Of a stretch of 64,000 nt of DNA, positions 21,169 to 31,277 are shown in pieces (within the stretch, counting starts at the first letter, position 1; each line of letters starts with the position of its first letter). The DNA lies in assembly GCA_902620895.1 (NCBI GenBank), contig CACNJU010000006.1, forward strand, positions 1 to 64,000, written 5' to 3'. This DNA is from an uncultured Prochlorococcus sp. Lineage in GTDB: Bacteria; Cyanobacteriota; Cyanobacteriia; PCC-6307; Cyanobiaceae. The notes below the pieces were generated by a model, which was not told where the DNA came from, made no database searches, and saw only the letters and a list, made by a program, of their open reading frames with translations. The position numbers and the translations under genes are program-made.

Positions 21169-21220
21169 TATGACCGCTTATGACCGTTTTAAATATTATG
21201 ACCGAAATATGACCGTTTTT
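21169..21220 (+). repeat. cluster of four ATGACCG repeats at right end of element
   Basis: ATGACCG at 21170, 21180, 21198, 21209. Confidence 0.75.
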
Positions 21221-21280
21221 GTTCTCCAATATACGGTAACAGAGGGGAATTCTAAGGAACTAATCTATTTTCAAGAAAAT

Positions 21281-21303
21281 AAAAAAAACTCCTAGAAGGA
21301 GTT
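21281..21303 (-). terminator. terminator of tRNA-Ser transcript (AACTCC-TAGAA-GGAGTT, then Ts on minus)
   Basis: Perfect 6-bp stem with A-tract on plus strand. Confidence 0.65.
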
Positions 21304-21331
21304 GTACTTTTAAAAGTCAGTCGTGGATTAC

Positions 21332-21417
21332 GGAGGGGGTGGGATTCGAACCCACGGTGCCCTTGCAGACACGCTAGTTTTCAAGACTAGAGCCTTAAAC
21401 CACTCGACCACCCCTCC
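21332..21417 (-). tRNA. tRNA-Ser(UGA)
   Basis: GGAGGGGTGGTCGAGTGGTTTAAGGCTCTAGTCTTGAAAACTAG...GGTTCGAATCCCACCCCCTCC; class II with variable arm, anticodon TGA. Confidence 0.97.
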
Positions 21418-21629
21418 AAAGGGTTCTTCAGTTTTATTGAACTTAAAAACTATAACATAAGAAATTAGTCACAGTCTATAAATTCAAAGATTTAAAAATT
21501 ATTTCAAGAAACTAGTTTGAGATAGGAATTTTTATTAATAATGATGAGTTAAATCGTTATAACAACCTCTTCTTAGTCAAATTTAGTCAACAAAATGAGT
21601 CCAAAAAATCTAGTCTGCTTCCAAAAAAA

Positions 21630-21779
21630 TCAACCAAAGTTGACATTTTGTTGAAATAAACCAAATAAGTTATTCCCAACTATGGCAGCGATTATTAAAA
21701 CGAAGGCAACAATGGCGAAAAGAGCACTAACATCTTTTATGTCATATGGTGCTTTAAATAAAGGTTTTTGGTCTGCCAT
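21630..21779 (-). CDS. 49-aa single-TM protein missed by ORF track
   Basis: MADQKPLFKAPYDIKDVSALFAIVAFVLIIAAIVGNNLFGLFQQNVNFG. Confidence 0.7.
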   Translation of the reverse strand: MADQKPLFKAPYDIKDVSALFAIVAFVLIIAAIVGNNLFGLFQQNVNFG

Positions 21780-21866
21780 TGTTATCTAATATATAAATGC
21801 AATTGAATCATATTATTTGAATGCTTGTGAGAAGTATTAAGTTATTGTTTAGTCTAAAAATGGATA

Positions 21867-21895
21867 ATAAAAAAGCCACTAAAAGTGGCTTTTTT
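21867..21895. terminator. bidirectional terminator AAAAAAGCCAC-TAAAA-GTGGCTTTTTT
   Basis: Perfect stem with flanking A/T tracts. Confidence 0.85.
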
Positions 21896-21912
21896 ATTAA
21901 TGGTTAAATAAA

Positions 21913-22014
21913 CTAGCTTGTATAAGTTTTTCCTCTATAAGTTAGTTCATTGTGCTGCTTTTTAGCGGCTTCTTTGTTCTGGACGTACTTTTGTCCTCTG
22001 TAAATTAGAGTCAT
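21913..22014 (-). CDS. DUF4278-like small protein, 33 aa
   Basis: MTLIYRGQKYVQNKEAAKKQHNELTYRGKTYTS, two YRGxxY motifs. Confidence 0.75.
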   Translation of the reverse strand: MTLIYRGQKYVQNKEAAKKQHNELTYRGKTYTS

Positions 22015-22110
22015 TTTTTTAGCTCCGGTTTCGCTTAAGTCCCCGTTCCATGGCTTAAGTCGATTTGCGGCTTGCTATACGCAAGTTGAACGCTTTGGTA
22101 GCGGTTGCTA
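22015..22110 (-). promoter_or_regulatory. GC-rich structured 5' leader of DUF4278-like gene with 10-codon uORF
   Basis: Hairpin CTTGC-GTATA-GCAAG, two GACTTAAGC repeats, uORF MERGLKRNRS (22019-22051) ending 4 nt before the CDS start. Confidence 0.5.
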
Positions 22111-22319
22111 CAAATTTATAATAACATCCATTAAAATTATTTGTCTAGGTTTTTAATAAATAAACTTAATATATTAATGACAGATTTGCTTTCTGATAAA
22201 AATATTTATCATAATCCCGGCTTAATTTCTCACAGGTTACATTTTGTTCGTTTTTGAGAAGTATTTTTTTTTTAAAGAACTTTTAAATGTAAAATTCTTA
22301 AGATTATAAAATTTGTTTT

Positions 22320-22514
22320 ATGTTTTCTAGAAGCAAAAAACCTACAGTAAAAAAATCCGCAATAGTTGAAGAGACTCCATTATTTGCTCAATTATTGCCA
22401 TTCGCAAACAGAATGAATGATAAGGTTCAATTGGTAAATGCTTTGGCTTTTACTTTTATCATGGGATTCTCAATTTTTGGAATTGCTCTGTGGAGACTAT
22501 CAGGGCTGACCTAA
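22320..22514 (+). CDS. small single-TM protein, 64 aa
   Basis: FANRMNDKVQLVNALAFTFIMGFSIFGIALWRL. Confidence 0.65.
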   Translation: MFSRSKKPTVKKSAIVEETPLFAQLLPFANRMNDKVQLVNALAFTFIMGFSIFGIALWRLSGLT

Positions 22515-22777
22515 TCATTTAATTTTTGCAAGGCATCAATTTTTGATTCTTTGTTTTCAATTATTGTTATTAACCATCTAGAGGCTAGACCTCTTGATAT
22601 TGATCTATTTTTTAGAAATCTACATATATAAACATGTAGATTTTTTTCGTTTTTGGAGTTAAATTTTTCCTCAAAATCTAAGATATCTTCTTCTGAGTTC
22701 CTTTTTCTTAGCTCATCTACTAAAGCATGACTAGAGGAATCATTAAATAACTTCCCGATATTTAAGCTTAATGTCAT
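22511..22777 (-). CDS. hypothetical protein, 88 aa
   Basis: Intact ORF. Confidence 0.55.
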   Translation of the reverse strand: MTLSLNIGKLFNDSSSHALVDELRKRNSEEDILDFEEKFNSKNEKNLHVYICRFLKNRSISRGLASRWLITIIENKESKIDALQKLND

Positions 22778-22865
22778 AAATAATTTATGTCCCTATTTAA
22801 GAGGTAGCCATAAATTAAATTTTTAAAAACTAATTTATATTTTTTTTTTACAAATAATTCAAAAA

Positions 22866-25199
22866 TTAATCTTTGGGTTTAGCCAGAGGGAGTAGACACT
22901 TATCTGAATCACAACCTGCTGGTCCTGCTTCAGATAGTTCTCCAACATCATATTTATTAAGAGCGTCAAAGAAATCGTTATTTACTTTCCTTTCTATTAC
23001 TTTATTCTGCAATGATATATATTCCTCTTTACTTATTGGTTCAAAGGGTAATCTCGGGAAAGTAGCGTTAGCACTAAATCTAGCCAGCAATGCTGCTGAA
23101 ATATATCCCTCATTATTTTCTATTGCATTATGAATAGCCTTAGCTAAATCCTCGATTTCATTTTCTCTAAATTCTACGGTTGCAGAGGTATTATGCTCTG
23201 TGTAAAATTTCTGCACTTGCATGTAAAAATCAAATTGAGCTAATGCTGAGAAATTATTGATGTCTATTTGGTCTGCTCCGTCTATATTTGCCCAACTAAC
23301 TTCTGTAGGGATTTCAACTAACCATTCTGTACATCTTGGATCAAATGGATTATCGAGCAAGCAACCATTTTCATCTTTATCAGATTGAGATGGAACAACT
23401 GAGTAACCATAATCCATGCAGGCTAAAGCGATTGGATCATTTTTTCTGAAAGTTATTCTTCTTATGAATCTTTGAGCCTTTGGAGGATGCCATCCTGGAG
23501 CTGCTCCCGTAAGAAGACTCTTAGTCCCGGCTGGTTGAACTGTTGTACATCGATTTGGTCTTCTTAGATTATGTTTATCACAATATTCCCAGACAGTTTC
23601 TTTTACTATTTTTCTCCAGGAATCTAAGAATTTAGCTTCCTTTTCTTTGAAAACCTCCCCTTCTTGGCTATTTGGCCTTCCAGCTTCCCACCACTTCAGC
23701 CATGGTGTCCCAAATGCATGGACGCAAAAATCAAATAATCCAGTGAAACTTACCCCTACAATAGGGTCATATTCTCTGCTTTTTCTGTAACGCTCAACTT
23801 CAAATTCATGATTAAGTAAGCATGCTACAGAAAGAGCTGCTGCTTTAAAAGCCTTTTTTTGCTCTTCAAAATTTTCGGGATCAATCTGATTTAAATGAAC
23901 TTCAGCCAAATTACAGTGAAAATCATTTCCCAAGATCTCCCCACAAGGGTTAAGTCCATATCTGCTCATCCTGTGATTAAGCTCTTCTTCAGAAAAAGGA
24001 CCATAACTATTATTAATCCAATTTCTTGCCTCATCCTTACCTTGTTCTGAGTAGATTTCGATAAATTCTTTTCTCAATTCATCATCTTTGAGAATATCTG
24101 CGTTTGATCTTGCGATTGCTTCTGGAGCAAATTGAATAGCCCCCTCACCTGAATGGAATTGTTTTGTTACAGCATCCAAAACGGTTTGGTAAGTCGGTTT
24201 TGTATGGTAAACCCTAGTATGATTGGCCATCCTTAGAGCATCTTTTTCAGGATCTATTCTCCAATTACCATTCTCATCTTGACTCCATAAATTTTCTTTT
24301 GCCGATGCTGCTTCCTTATCATCTGAAGCAAATTGTCTCATTCCAGCACTTCTTCTTATATTCCCTGCAACTATAGTTACTGCAGCTTCATCAATTAACA
24401 AACAACATTCTACTGTACTCAATTTCCTACCAATTGCCTTTCCAAGAAGTGATGCGACTCTAGAGTAGAGATCTTTCAATTTGATAGGATTTGCCATTCC
24501 ACCAAAACCTTTTAAAGATTCTCCAGCAGGCCTAATATCTTCCAAGTTAATGTGAACATCAATTTCTCTTTCAAGACTCTCGTTACTTGATGCTTCAAGA
24601 AGATATTTGTAGCTATCTACCCAGCCTCTTCTGCTATCTCCAACTTTGATATGGAGATTTTTACCTTTGATTTCTAATGATGACTTTTCTTCTCTTTGAT
24701 CTTTAGGAGTTATTCCAACTTCACTAACGGATTTAATATTTATTTTATTTATAACCGTAGGTAGATTACTTATAAAATGAGGCTCAATTATTGCACCTGT
24801 TCCACATCCCATCATTGCTAAGTCCATCATCAAAGCGAAGGCTTCCCAATCAATTAAGTTTGTTGAAGTACAGTTGTATGCTCCAGAGAAATTTTGGTTT
24901 TTATTAATCCAAGGAGTTCCTCCAATCCATAACCATCTCCCTGAAGGTTGAGCTTTTTGATTGCTTTGCATCTCTCTCATTAGGATCAGTTCTTCATCAG
25001 AAAGTTTTCCTAATTCTTTTAAGCCCGATAAATTTCTTTCACCAACTTCACTCCAGTTCTCCCTTTTGCCAGAGGTGGTTTTCCTACTGTATGATCTAAA
25101 AAAAACAGGATAAGCAGCTGGCGCAGTCTTTGGAAAATCATCTTTTTTAAGATTATTGGAATTGCTTTCTGAAGAAGCTTTATTTGGTGCAACAGTCAC
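22866..25199 (-). CDS. nrdJ: adenosylcobalamin-dependent ribonucleoside-triphosphate reductase (class II)
   Basis: 777 aa; GLNPCGEI, RRPNRCTTVQPAGTKSLLTGAAPGWHPP. Confidence 0.93.
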   Translation of the reverse strand: MTVAPNKASSESNSNNLKKDDFPKTAPAAYPVFFRSYSRKTTSGKRENWSEVGERNLSGLKELGKLSDEELILMREMQSNQKAQPSGRWLWIGGTPWINKNQNFSGAYNCTSTNLIDWEAFALMMDLAMMGCGTGAIIEPHFISNLPTVINKINIKSVSEVGITPKDQREEKSSLEIKGKNLHIKVGDSRRGWVDSYKYLLEASSNESLEREIDVHINLEDIRPAGESLKGFGGMANPIKLKDLYSRVASLLGKAIGRKLSTVECCLLIDEAAVTIVAGNIRRSAGMRQFASDDKEAASAKENLWSQDENGNWRIDPEKDALRMANHTRVYHTKPTYQTVLDAVTKQFHSGEGAIQFAPEAIARSNADILKDDELRKEFIEIYSEQGKDEARNWINNSYGPFSEEELNHRMSRYGLNPCGEILGNDFHCNLAEVHLNQIDPENFEEQKKAFKAAALSVACLLNHEFEVERYRKSREYDPIVGVSFTGLFDFCVHAFGTPWLKWWEAGRPNSQEGEVFKEKEAKFLDSWRKIVKETVWEYCDKHNLRRPNRCTTVQPAGTKSLLTGAAPGWHPPKAQRFIRRITFRKNDPIALACMDYGYSVVPSQSDKDENGCLLDNPFDPRCTEWLVEIPTEVSWANIDGADQIDINNFSALAQFDFYMQVQKFYTEHNTSATVEFRENEIEDLAKAIHNAIENNEGYISAALLARFSANATFPRLPFEPISKEEYISLQNKVIERKVNNDFFDALNKYDVGELSEAGPAGCDSDKCLLPLAKPKD

Positions 25200-25331
25200 G
25201 ATAAAAAAAGTATGTAAATAACCAGTACTGGAAGAATAACTCTACCTGTGGCGTCTGCAACCATTCTTACCACTATTTAACGGTTTGTGTAGAATTATGT
25301 TTAATATGAAATCTTTGTATCAATAAAGAGT

Positions 25332-26027
25332 ATGGAAAGAATCCCTGAACCTGAATTAATGGAAAAAAAAGATCAGGTCATTTCTTATGACGAAGCTGAT
25401 TTTTCGGAAGGGGAGGTCAATCTAATTAATCAAATAAACCATTATCTTTTGAGAAAAAATATTTCTTTAGGTGAAAAAGATTTAATAGTTGATTTAGGGT
25501 GCGGCCCAGGAAATATCTCTGAAAAGTTAGCAATAAAATGGGCTAATACTGAAGTGGTTGGAATAGATGGTTCTAAAGAGATGATTTTGAGAGCAGAATA
25601 TAATAAAAATATTTCTCAAAATAAAAAAAAATTAAAAAATTTACGCTACATTTGTTCTGACATCAAAAACATCAAATCAACTAATTTTTTAATTAATAGA
25701 GATATAAGCTTACTGGTAAGTAACAGTTTGATCCATCACATTACAAATCTTGAAGATTTCTTTAACACCATAAAAAGCTTGTCTAGTAATATCACTGTAA
25801 ATTTTCACAAGGATTTAAAAAGGCCGTTAGATGAAAAGTCTGCTCTGGAACTTAAAGCACAATGTTCAACTAAATACAATGAGATTTTGACTAATGATTA
25901 TTACGCTTCTTTAAGGGCTTCTTATACTTTTAAAGAGTTAAAAAAATTCACTTCAGAGAATGATCTATCTTCTTTAGATGTTTTTGAAGACGGTGATAAA
26001 TATTTAATAGTCTATGGTAATGTTTAA
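25332..26027 (+). CDS. class I SAM-dependent methyltransferase
   Basis: IVDLGCGPGNISEKLA, VVGIDGSKEMI. Confidence 0.85.
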   Translation: MERIPEPELMEKKDQVISYDEADFSEGEVNLINQINHYLLRKNISLGEKDLIVDLGCGPGNISEKLAIKWANTEVVGIDGSKEMILRAEYNKNISQNKKKLKNLRYICSDIKNIKSTNFLINRDISLLVSNSLIHHITNLEDFFNTIKSLSSNITVNFHKDLKRPLDEKSALELKAQCSTKYNEILTNDYYASLRASYTFKELKKFTSENDLSSLDVFEDGDKYLIVYGNV

Positions 26028-26058
26028 GAACAAAGTGAAAGGTTCTTATATTATATAG

Positions 26059-27696
26059 ATGAGTTTAGGTACTAAAATCTTTAATAATAAAGACATACTA
26101 GATGCGGTAAATAAAAGAAGAAATTTTGCGATTATTTCTCATCCAGATGCTGGGAAAACGACTCTGACTGAGAAGCTTCTTTTATATGGAGGCGCCATTC
26201 AACAAGCAGGAGCAGTAAAGGCCAGGGGTAATCAGAGAAAAGCTACGTCAGACTGGATGGAACTTGAGAAACAAAGAGGTATTTCTATTACATCAACTGT
26301 ATTGCAATTTGAATATGAAAGATCAGTAATCAATCTATTAGATACACCAGGACACCAAGACTTCTCCGAAGATACTTATAGAACATTAGCTGCTGCTGAT
26401 AATGCAGTCATGTTGGAAGATGCTGCTAAAGGACTAGAACCTCAAACTAGAAAATTGTTTGAAGTTTGCAAAATGCGAAAAATACCAATATTTACTTTCA
26501 TAAATAAAATGGATAGACCAGGAAGAGAGCCATTTTCTTTACTTGATGAAATTGAATCAGAACTTGGATTAAATACCTTACCTATTAATTGGCCAATTGG
26601 GAGTGGCGAGGAATTTAGGGGAGTTATTGATAGAATTTCAAGAGAGGTGATTTTATTTGATAAAGCTGTAAGAGGTAAACAATCAAATGAGAAAAGATTA
26701 AGTCTTGAAGATAAAGAACTATCAAAATATGTTGAGAAAGAGTTACTTGAGATCTCACTTGAAGAATTGGAGGTTTTAGATGAGGCAGGATCAAAATTTG
26801 AAAAAGAAAAAGTTTTTAATGGCTCTTTAACTCCAGTTTTTTTTGGATCTGCAATGACTAATTTTGGTGTAAGACCATTTTTAGATAGTTTTCTAAAAAT
26901 GGCTCAGAAACCAACTTCAAGAAATAGTAATAAAGGGGATATTGAACCTGCAAGCGACGAATTTAGTGGATTTGTTTTTAAGCTTCAAGCGAACATGGAT
27001 CCAAAACATAGAGATAGAGTTGCTTTTATAAGAGTTTGTAGTGGAAAATTTGAAAAAGATATGTCAGTAAAACATTCTAGAACAGGGAAAACAATCAGAC
27101 TATCAAGACCACAAAAACTATTTGGACAAGAAAGAGAAGTAGTGGATGATGCCTATCCTGGGGATGTAATTGGTTTAAATAATCCAGGAATGTTCTCTAT
27201 TGGAGATACTCTATACACAGGTACTCATCTAGAGTACGAGGGAATACCATCCTTTAGTCCTGAAATATTTAGCTGGCTAAGAAATCCAAATCCCTCAGCA
27301 TTTAAAAACTTCAGAAAAGGTGTTAATGAACTTCGTGAAGAAGGAGCTGTTCAGATTCTTTATGATTTTGATGAGAGTAAAAGAGATCCTATCCTCGCAG
27401 CTGTTGGTCAATTACAATTGGAAGTAGTAACTCACAGGTTAAAAAGTGAATATGGCATAGATGCAAATCTTGAATCAATGCCATATCAATTGGCCAGATG
27501 GGTTTCTGATGGATGGCCAGTCATTGAAAAACTAGGCAGAATATTCAATTGTAAAATAGTTAAAGATTGTTGGAACAGGCCAGTTATTCTTTTTAAAAAT
27601 GAGTGGAATCTAAATCAATTTGTTGAAGATAATAATCAATTAAATTTAAACAAAGTTGCTCCCGTTGTTAGTGGAGTCGAACCAATTGTTTTATAA
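26059..27696 (+). CDS. prfC: peptide chain release factor 3
   Basis: [45 protein letters not shown]. Confidence 0.96.
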   Translation: MSLGTKIFNNKDILDAVNKRRNFAIISHPDAGKTTLTEKLLLYGGAIQQAGAVKARGNQRKATSDWMELEKQRGISITSTVLQFEYERSVINLLDTPGHQDFSEDTYRTLAAADNAVMLEDAAKGLEPQTRKLFEVCKMRKIPIFTFINKMDRPGREPFSLLDEIESELGLNTLPINWPIGSGEEFRGVIDRISREVILFDKAVRGKQSNEKRLSLEDKELSKYVEKELLEISLEELEVLDEAGSKFEKEKVFNGSLTPVFFGSAMTNFGVRPFLDSFLKMAQKPTSRNSNKGDIEPASDEFSGFVFKLQANMDPKHRDRVAFIRVCSGKFEKDMSVKHSRTGKTIRLSRPQKLFGQEREVVDDAYPGDVIGLNNPGMFSIGDTLYTGTHLEYEGIPSFSPEIFSWLRNPNPSAFKNFRKGVNELREEGAVQILYDFDESKRDPILAAVGQLQLEVVTHRLKSEYGIDANLESMPYQLARWVSDGWPVIEKLGRIFNCKIVKDCWNRPVILFKNEWNLNQFVEDNNQLNLNKVAPVVSGVEPIVL

Positions 27697-27747
27697 AGTC
27701 TTAATGGATTATAAAATTAGTTAATCTGTTAGTATTGGTAAAAAATT

Positions 27748-28422
27748 TTGGATTCAAACAGTAGTAAAAACAATAGTGAAAAATCACCTTATGAAATTTT
27801 AGGTGTTAAGGAAGGAGCTGTTTTTGAGGAAATTCAGAAGGCTAGAGATATTAAAGTTAAAGAGGCTGGCGAAGACTTTATTTTAAAAGCGAAAATAGAA
27901 TCCTCTTATGATCAATTACTAATGGGGAGTTTGAAAGCCAGAAAATCTGGGAATGTAAGCTATGAAGCTGTGAGTGCTTCAAAAAAAGAAAAGCAAATTA
28001 ATCAATTTCCCAGTAATAATTTTCCATTGCTTTCTAAGATAAAAAATTTAAATAATAACTCTAAGAACTCAAGTCAGTATAATCTCCCAAAAATAACCAC
28101 CCCCTCTTTTGATAATCTTTCAATAAAAATATCTATTGGGCTAATATTTTTAATTTTGTTATTCATCAGTCCAGACTCTAATAATAGACTTTTGCTATCT
28201 ATCTCCACATTAATTCTTACCTATACACAAATTAAATCGGGGAAAAGATTTATAGGTTCTCTAGGTTGGAGTGTTACCTTTCTTTCGATAGGATTAATAT
28301 TTGGTGGATTACTTGAAAATAATTCTTTCATTCAGGAAGTATCAAATAATTCTTTATCAATAGAAAAAATTCAAAGTATTCCAGCCATGCTTATTTTATG
28401 GCTAGGTGTAATTTTCTTATGA
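27748..28422 (+). CDS. CPP1-like (DUF3353) J-like membrane protein (TTG start)
   Basis: [22 protein letters not shown] plus C-terminal TMs. Confidence 0.8.
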   Translation: MDSNSSKNNSEKSPYEILGVKEGAVFEEIQKARDIKVKEAGEDFILKAKIESSYDQLLMGSLKARKSGNVSYEAVSASKKEKQINQFPSNNFPLLSKIKNLNNNSKNSSQYNLPKITTPSFDNLSIKISIGLIFLILLFISPDSNNRLLLSISTLILTYTQIKSGKRFIGSLGWSVTFLSIGLIFGGLLENNSFIQEVSNNSLSIEKIQSIPAMLILWLGVIFL

Positions 28423-29325
28423 TTGATTTTCTATCATCGATTTAATTTCTTCATAATTTATAAGATATTTATTCCTACAAAATTCACAAACCAATTCTGC
28501 TTTTCCATCTTTCTTGAGGATGTCCTGCAACTCGCTTTTATCAAGCATTTTCATTGCATTTAAACTTCTTTGTTTGGAACACTTGCATTTAAAACTAACT
28601 TCTTGGGAACGAGCTTTTTCAGATATTGATTTATCGTCAATATCAGGAAATATATTTCTTATTAAGGAAAGAAGGTTGTCTTTTGACTGAAATAAGTCTT
28701 CGCTAAAAGAATTAATTTCTTTACATCTTTCTTCAAGTAATGAAACTAGTAAAGGGTCAGTATCTTTTTTAGGTAAAACTTGAGCTAATAAACCACCACT
28801 ACAAATAACACCTTTATTTTGAATTTTTTCTCCGATAAATACCGCTGAAGGAGTTTGTTCTGAATGATATAAATATGAAGCTAAGTCTTCAGCAATATTC
28901 CCCTTTACTAATTCTACTGTACTGGTAAAGGGCTCTCCCATTCCGCTATCTCTAATAACATTTAAATATCCAGTACCTAATGCTTTTGTGAAATCAAAAG
29001 AATATTTATTACTATTTATTTTGACTAGATCTAATTCTAAATCGGGATTCCCTACGTAACCTCTGACTTTGCCGTCTCTACCTGCATCAACTAACAAACC
29101 CTTCAAAGGTCCGTCAGACCTAACTCTCAAAGTTACTCTCCCATGCATTATCTTCATTGAACTTGCTAAAAGCAGTGAAGCACTAAATGCTCTCCCTAAG
29201 ATACAGGTGGTCAGATAAGAAAGTCCGTGTCTTTTTTTAGCTTCTAGAGAGGATTCTGTTGTTAAGACCGCAACTAATCTTATTCCTCCATTTGCTGCAG
29301 TAGCTCTAACTATTCTATCCTTCAT
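28417..29325 (-). CDS. hslO: Hsp33 redox chaperone
   Basis: C-terminal CKCSK...CEFCRNKY Zn motif; [23 protein letters not shown]. Confidence 0.95.
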   Translation of the reverse strand: MKDRIVRATAANGGIRLVAVLTTESSLEAKKRHGLSYLTTCILGRAFSASLLLASSMKIMHGRVTLRVRSDGPLKGLLVDAGRDGKVRGYVGNPDLELDLVKINSNKYSFDFTKALGTGYLNVIRDSGMGEPFTSTVELVKGNIAEDLASYLYHSEQTPSAVFIGEKIQNKGVICSGGLLAQVLPKKDTDPLLVSLLEERCKEINSFSEDLFQSKDNLLSLIRNIFPDIDDKSISEKARSQEVSFKCKCSKQRSLNAMKMLDKSELQDILKKDGKAELVCEFCRNKYLINYEEIKSMIENQS

Positions 29326-29962
29326 GATTTTCTTTCATAAGATTTTTGACTTTCCCTTTTTCCAGGATTAATATCCTAGACGGAACGCCCTCAAATAAGG
29401 CAGGTTCATGAGTAACAATAATAATTGTATTTTTATTTTTTAGATCAAGAATTAAATTCTTTACATCATTTCTCATTGAAAAGTCTAATCCAGCAGTTGG
29501 TTCATCAAGTAAAAGAATTGAGGGGTTTCTAAGTAGCTGAACTGCTACAGCTAACCTTCTTTGTTGTCCACCACTTAGTTTTTCTGGTGGTTGGGTCAGA
29601 TTAATTTTTTTTAAACCAACTTTATTTAAAACTATTTCTATATGTTTCTCCCTTAATGATTTATGACCTATTTTTAATTCTTGCCCAATGGTATTACCTA
29701 TAAAGTATCTTTCAGGAAATTGGAATACTACTCCACAAAACCATCTTCTTTGTCTAGAAGATAAAACTTTATTCTTCCAAGTAATTTTTCCTTTTTGTGG
29801 ATTTGTTAATCCGCTTATTATTTCAAGTAGTGTTGTTTTCCCAGAACCACTATTGCCGCAAATTAAAATAATTTCATTTTCATGTACTTTTAAATTTAAA
29901 TTGTCTATTATTTTTCTTTCACCAGTTTGGGGTTGATAAGATATCTCTTTTAAATCAAGCAT
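29315..29962 (-). CDS. ABC transporter ATP-binding protein
   Basis: [38 protein letters not shown]. Confidence 0.93.
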   Translation of the reverse strand: MLDLKEISYQPQTGERKIIDNLNLKVHENEIILICGNSGSGKTTLLEIISGLTNPQKGKITWKNKVLSSRQRRWFCGVVFQFPERYFIGNTIGQELKIGHKSLREKHIEIVLNKVGLKKINLTQPPEKLSGGQQRRLAVAVQLLRNPSILLLDEPTAGLDFSMRNDVKNLILDLKNKNTIIIVTHEPALFEGVPSRILILEKGKVKNLMKENHEG

Positions 29963-30045
29963 TATTAATTAAGTTATAGGTATGAATTTTAATCTAGTAA
30001 TAACTTACTTATAATATCTTTAGATCTAAAAAGCTATTAGTCAAT

Positions 30046-30489
30046 ATGAATATTATTTTTAGGGAAGTTGATCCTTTTAATTGTTGGATATGGATCAGGT
30101 TTTCAGAATTACCAACTCAAGATGAAAAAAATTATTTAGATGGTGTTTTTGATAGTTGGTACGTTTTAGGAAGGTTAGGTGGATTTAATTCTGAAAATTT
30201 GCAAACTCATGAAGAGGGTTCCGATCTAAGTTGGATGTCCTACGATAATGAACAAAAAAATGCATCTCTTCCAGCCTTAATGCATAATTTAGGAATTATG
30301 GAATATCAAAACCTGTGGGGAAGATGTTGGGTTGATTTTGGAACTTCAGACTCCATTTCAATTGATATATTAATAAATTCTTTGAATGAGATATCAAATA
30401 ATTATGTAAAAATTGAAGAGATAATTATTGGGGGTGAAAATAATGATTGGGCAATTGAAGAACATGAAGATTTAGTTTTCAAAGATTAA
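30046..30489 (+). CDS. DUF3531-like conserved protein
   Basis: FREVDPFNCWIWIRF; recalled cyanobacterial family. Confidence 0.7.
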   Translation: MNIIFREVDPFNCWIWIRFSELPTQDEKNYLDGVFDSWYVLGRLGGFNSENLQTHEEGSDLSWMSYDNEQKNASLPALMHNLGIMEYQNLWGRCWVDFGTSDSISIDILINSLNEISNNYVKIEEIIIGGENNDWAIEEHEDLVFKD

Positions 30490-30497
30490 GTGTTTAG

Positions 30498-31271
30498 ATG
30501 GAAGACTTAACAAGATTAATTATTTCCCATGAAAGAATTGAAAATATTAAGAACAAAAATTTAAAACTTTCTAAAGAAGAGGCTCATTATATAAATAAAG
30601 TAATGAGGATAAAAAATGGTAAAGAAATATTTATAGCTAATGGAAAGGGTTCATTATGGAAAGCTATAAAAGTTAAAAATGATTGTTTAGAAATAATTCA
30701 ATTAAAAAAACCTTACTTATTTCAAGAACAAGAAATTTACTTATTAGGCATAGCTGTTGTTGTACCAAAAAGTGGTTTTGAGGATATTTTAAAAATGTGT
30801 ACTGAAATAGGAATTGATTTTATACAGCCATTATTTTCAGAAAGACAGGTAAACAAAAATTTAAATTTTTCTAAAAAACTTTTGAGATGGAATTCAATTA
30901 TCAAAGAAGCAGTTGAGCAAAGTGAGAGATTATGGAAACCATCTATTTTAAATTGTATGAATATTATTGAATGGCTAAAAAGTAGAGATAATCAAGAAAG
31001 AATTTCAATTTCTATAACTAGAGAAGAAACATTATATGACTTAAATCAATGGTTAAGAAAGCAAAAAGAATTTGTAAATAAAAAAGGAGGTATTTTTTGG
31101 AATGTAATTGGCCCCGAAGGAGGTTGGTCATCTAAAGAAATTGATTTTTTTAACAAAAATAATATTACCTTTGTTAAACTTTCCGACACTATCCTGAGAA
31201 CTTCAACAGCTAGTATTAACGCATCATCAATTCTAAATCAGTGGAGAATTGATTCGAAATTAAGGAATTAG
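30498..31271 (+). CDS. rsmE: 16S rRNA (uracil1498-N3)-methyltransferase
   Basis: IGPEGGWSSKEIDFF; LSDTILRTSTASINA. Confidence 0.92.
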   Translation: MEDLTRLIISHERIENIKNKNLKLSKEEAHYINKVMRIKNGKEIFIANGKGSLWKAIKVKNDCLEIIQLKKPYLFQEQEIYLLGIAVVVPKSGFEDILKMCTEIGIDFIQPLFSERQVNKNLNFSKKLLRWNSIIKEAVEQSERLWKPSILNCMNIIEWLKSRDNQERISISITREETLYDLNQWLRKQKEFVNKKGGIFWNVIGPEGGWSSKEIDFFNKNNITFVKLSDTILRTSTASINASSILNQWRIDSKLRN

Positions 31272-31277
31272 ACAAAT

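Larger units (their letters stand above)
20314..21389. mobile_element. putative minimal tRNA-Ser-integrated element or remnant
   Basis: Bounded by direct 59-bp tRNA-derived repeats; contains one cargo ORF and TGACCG repeat clusters; no recombinase. Confidence 0.65.
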
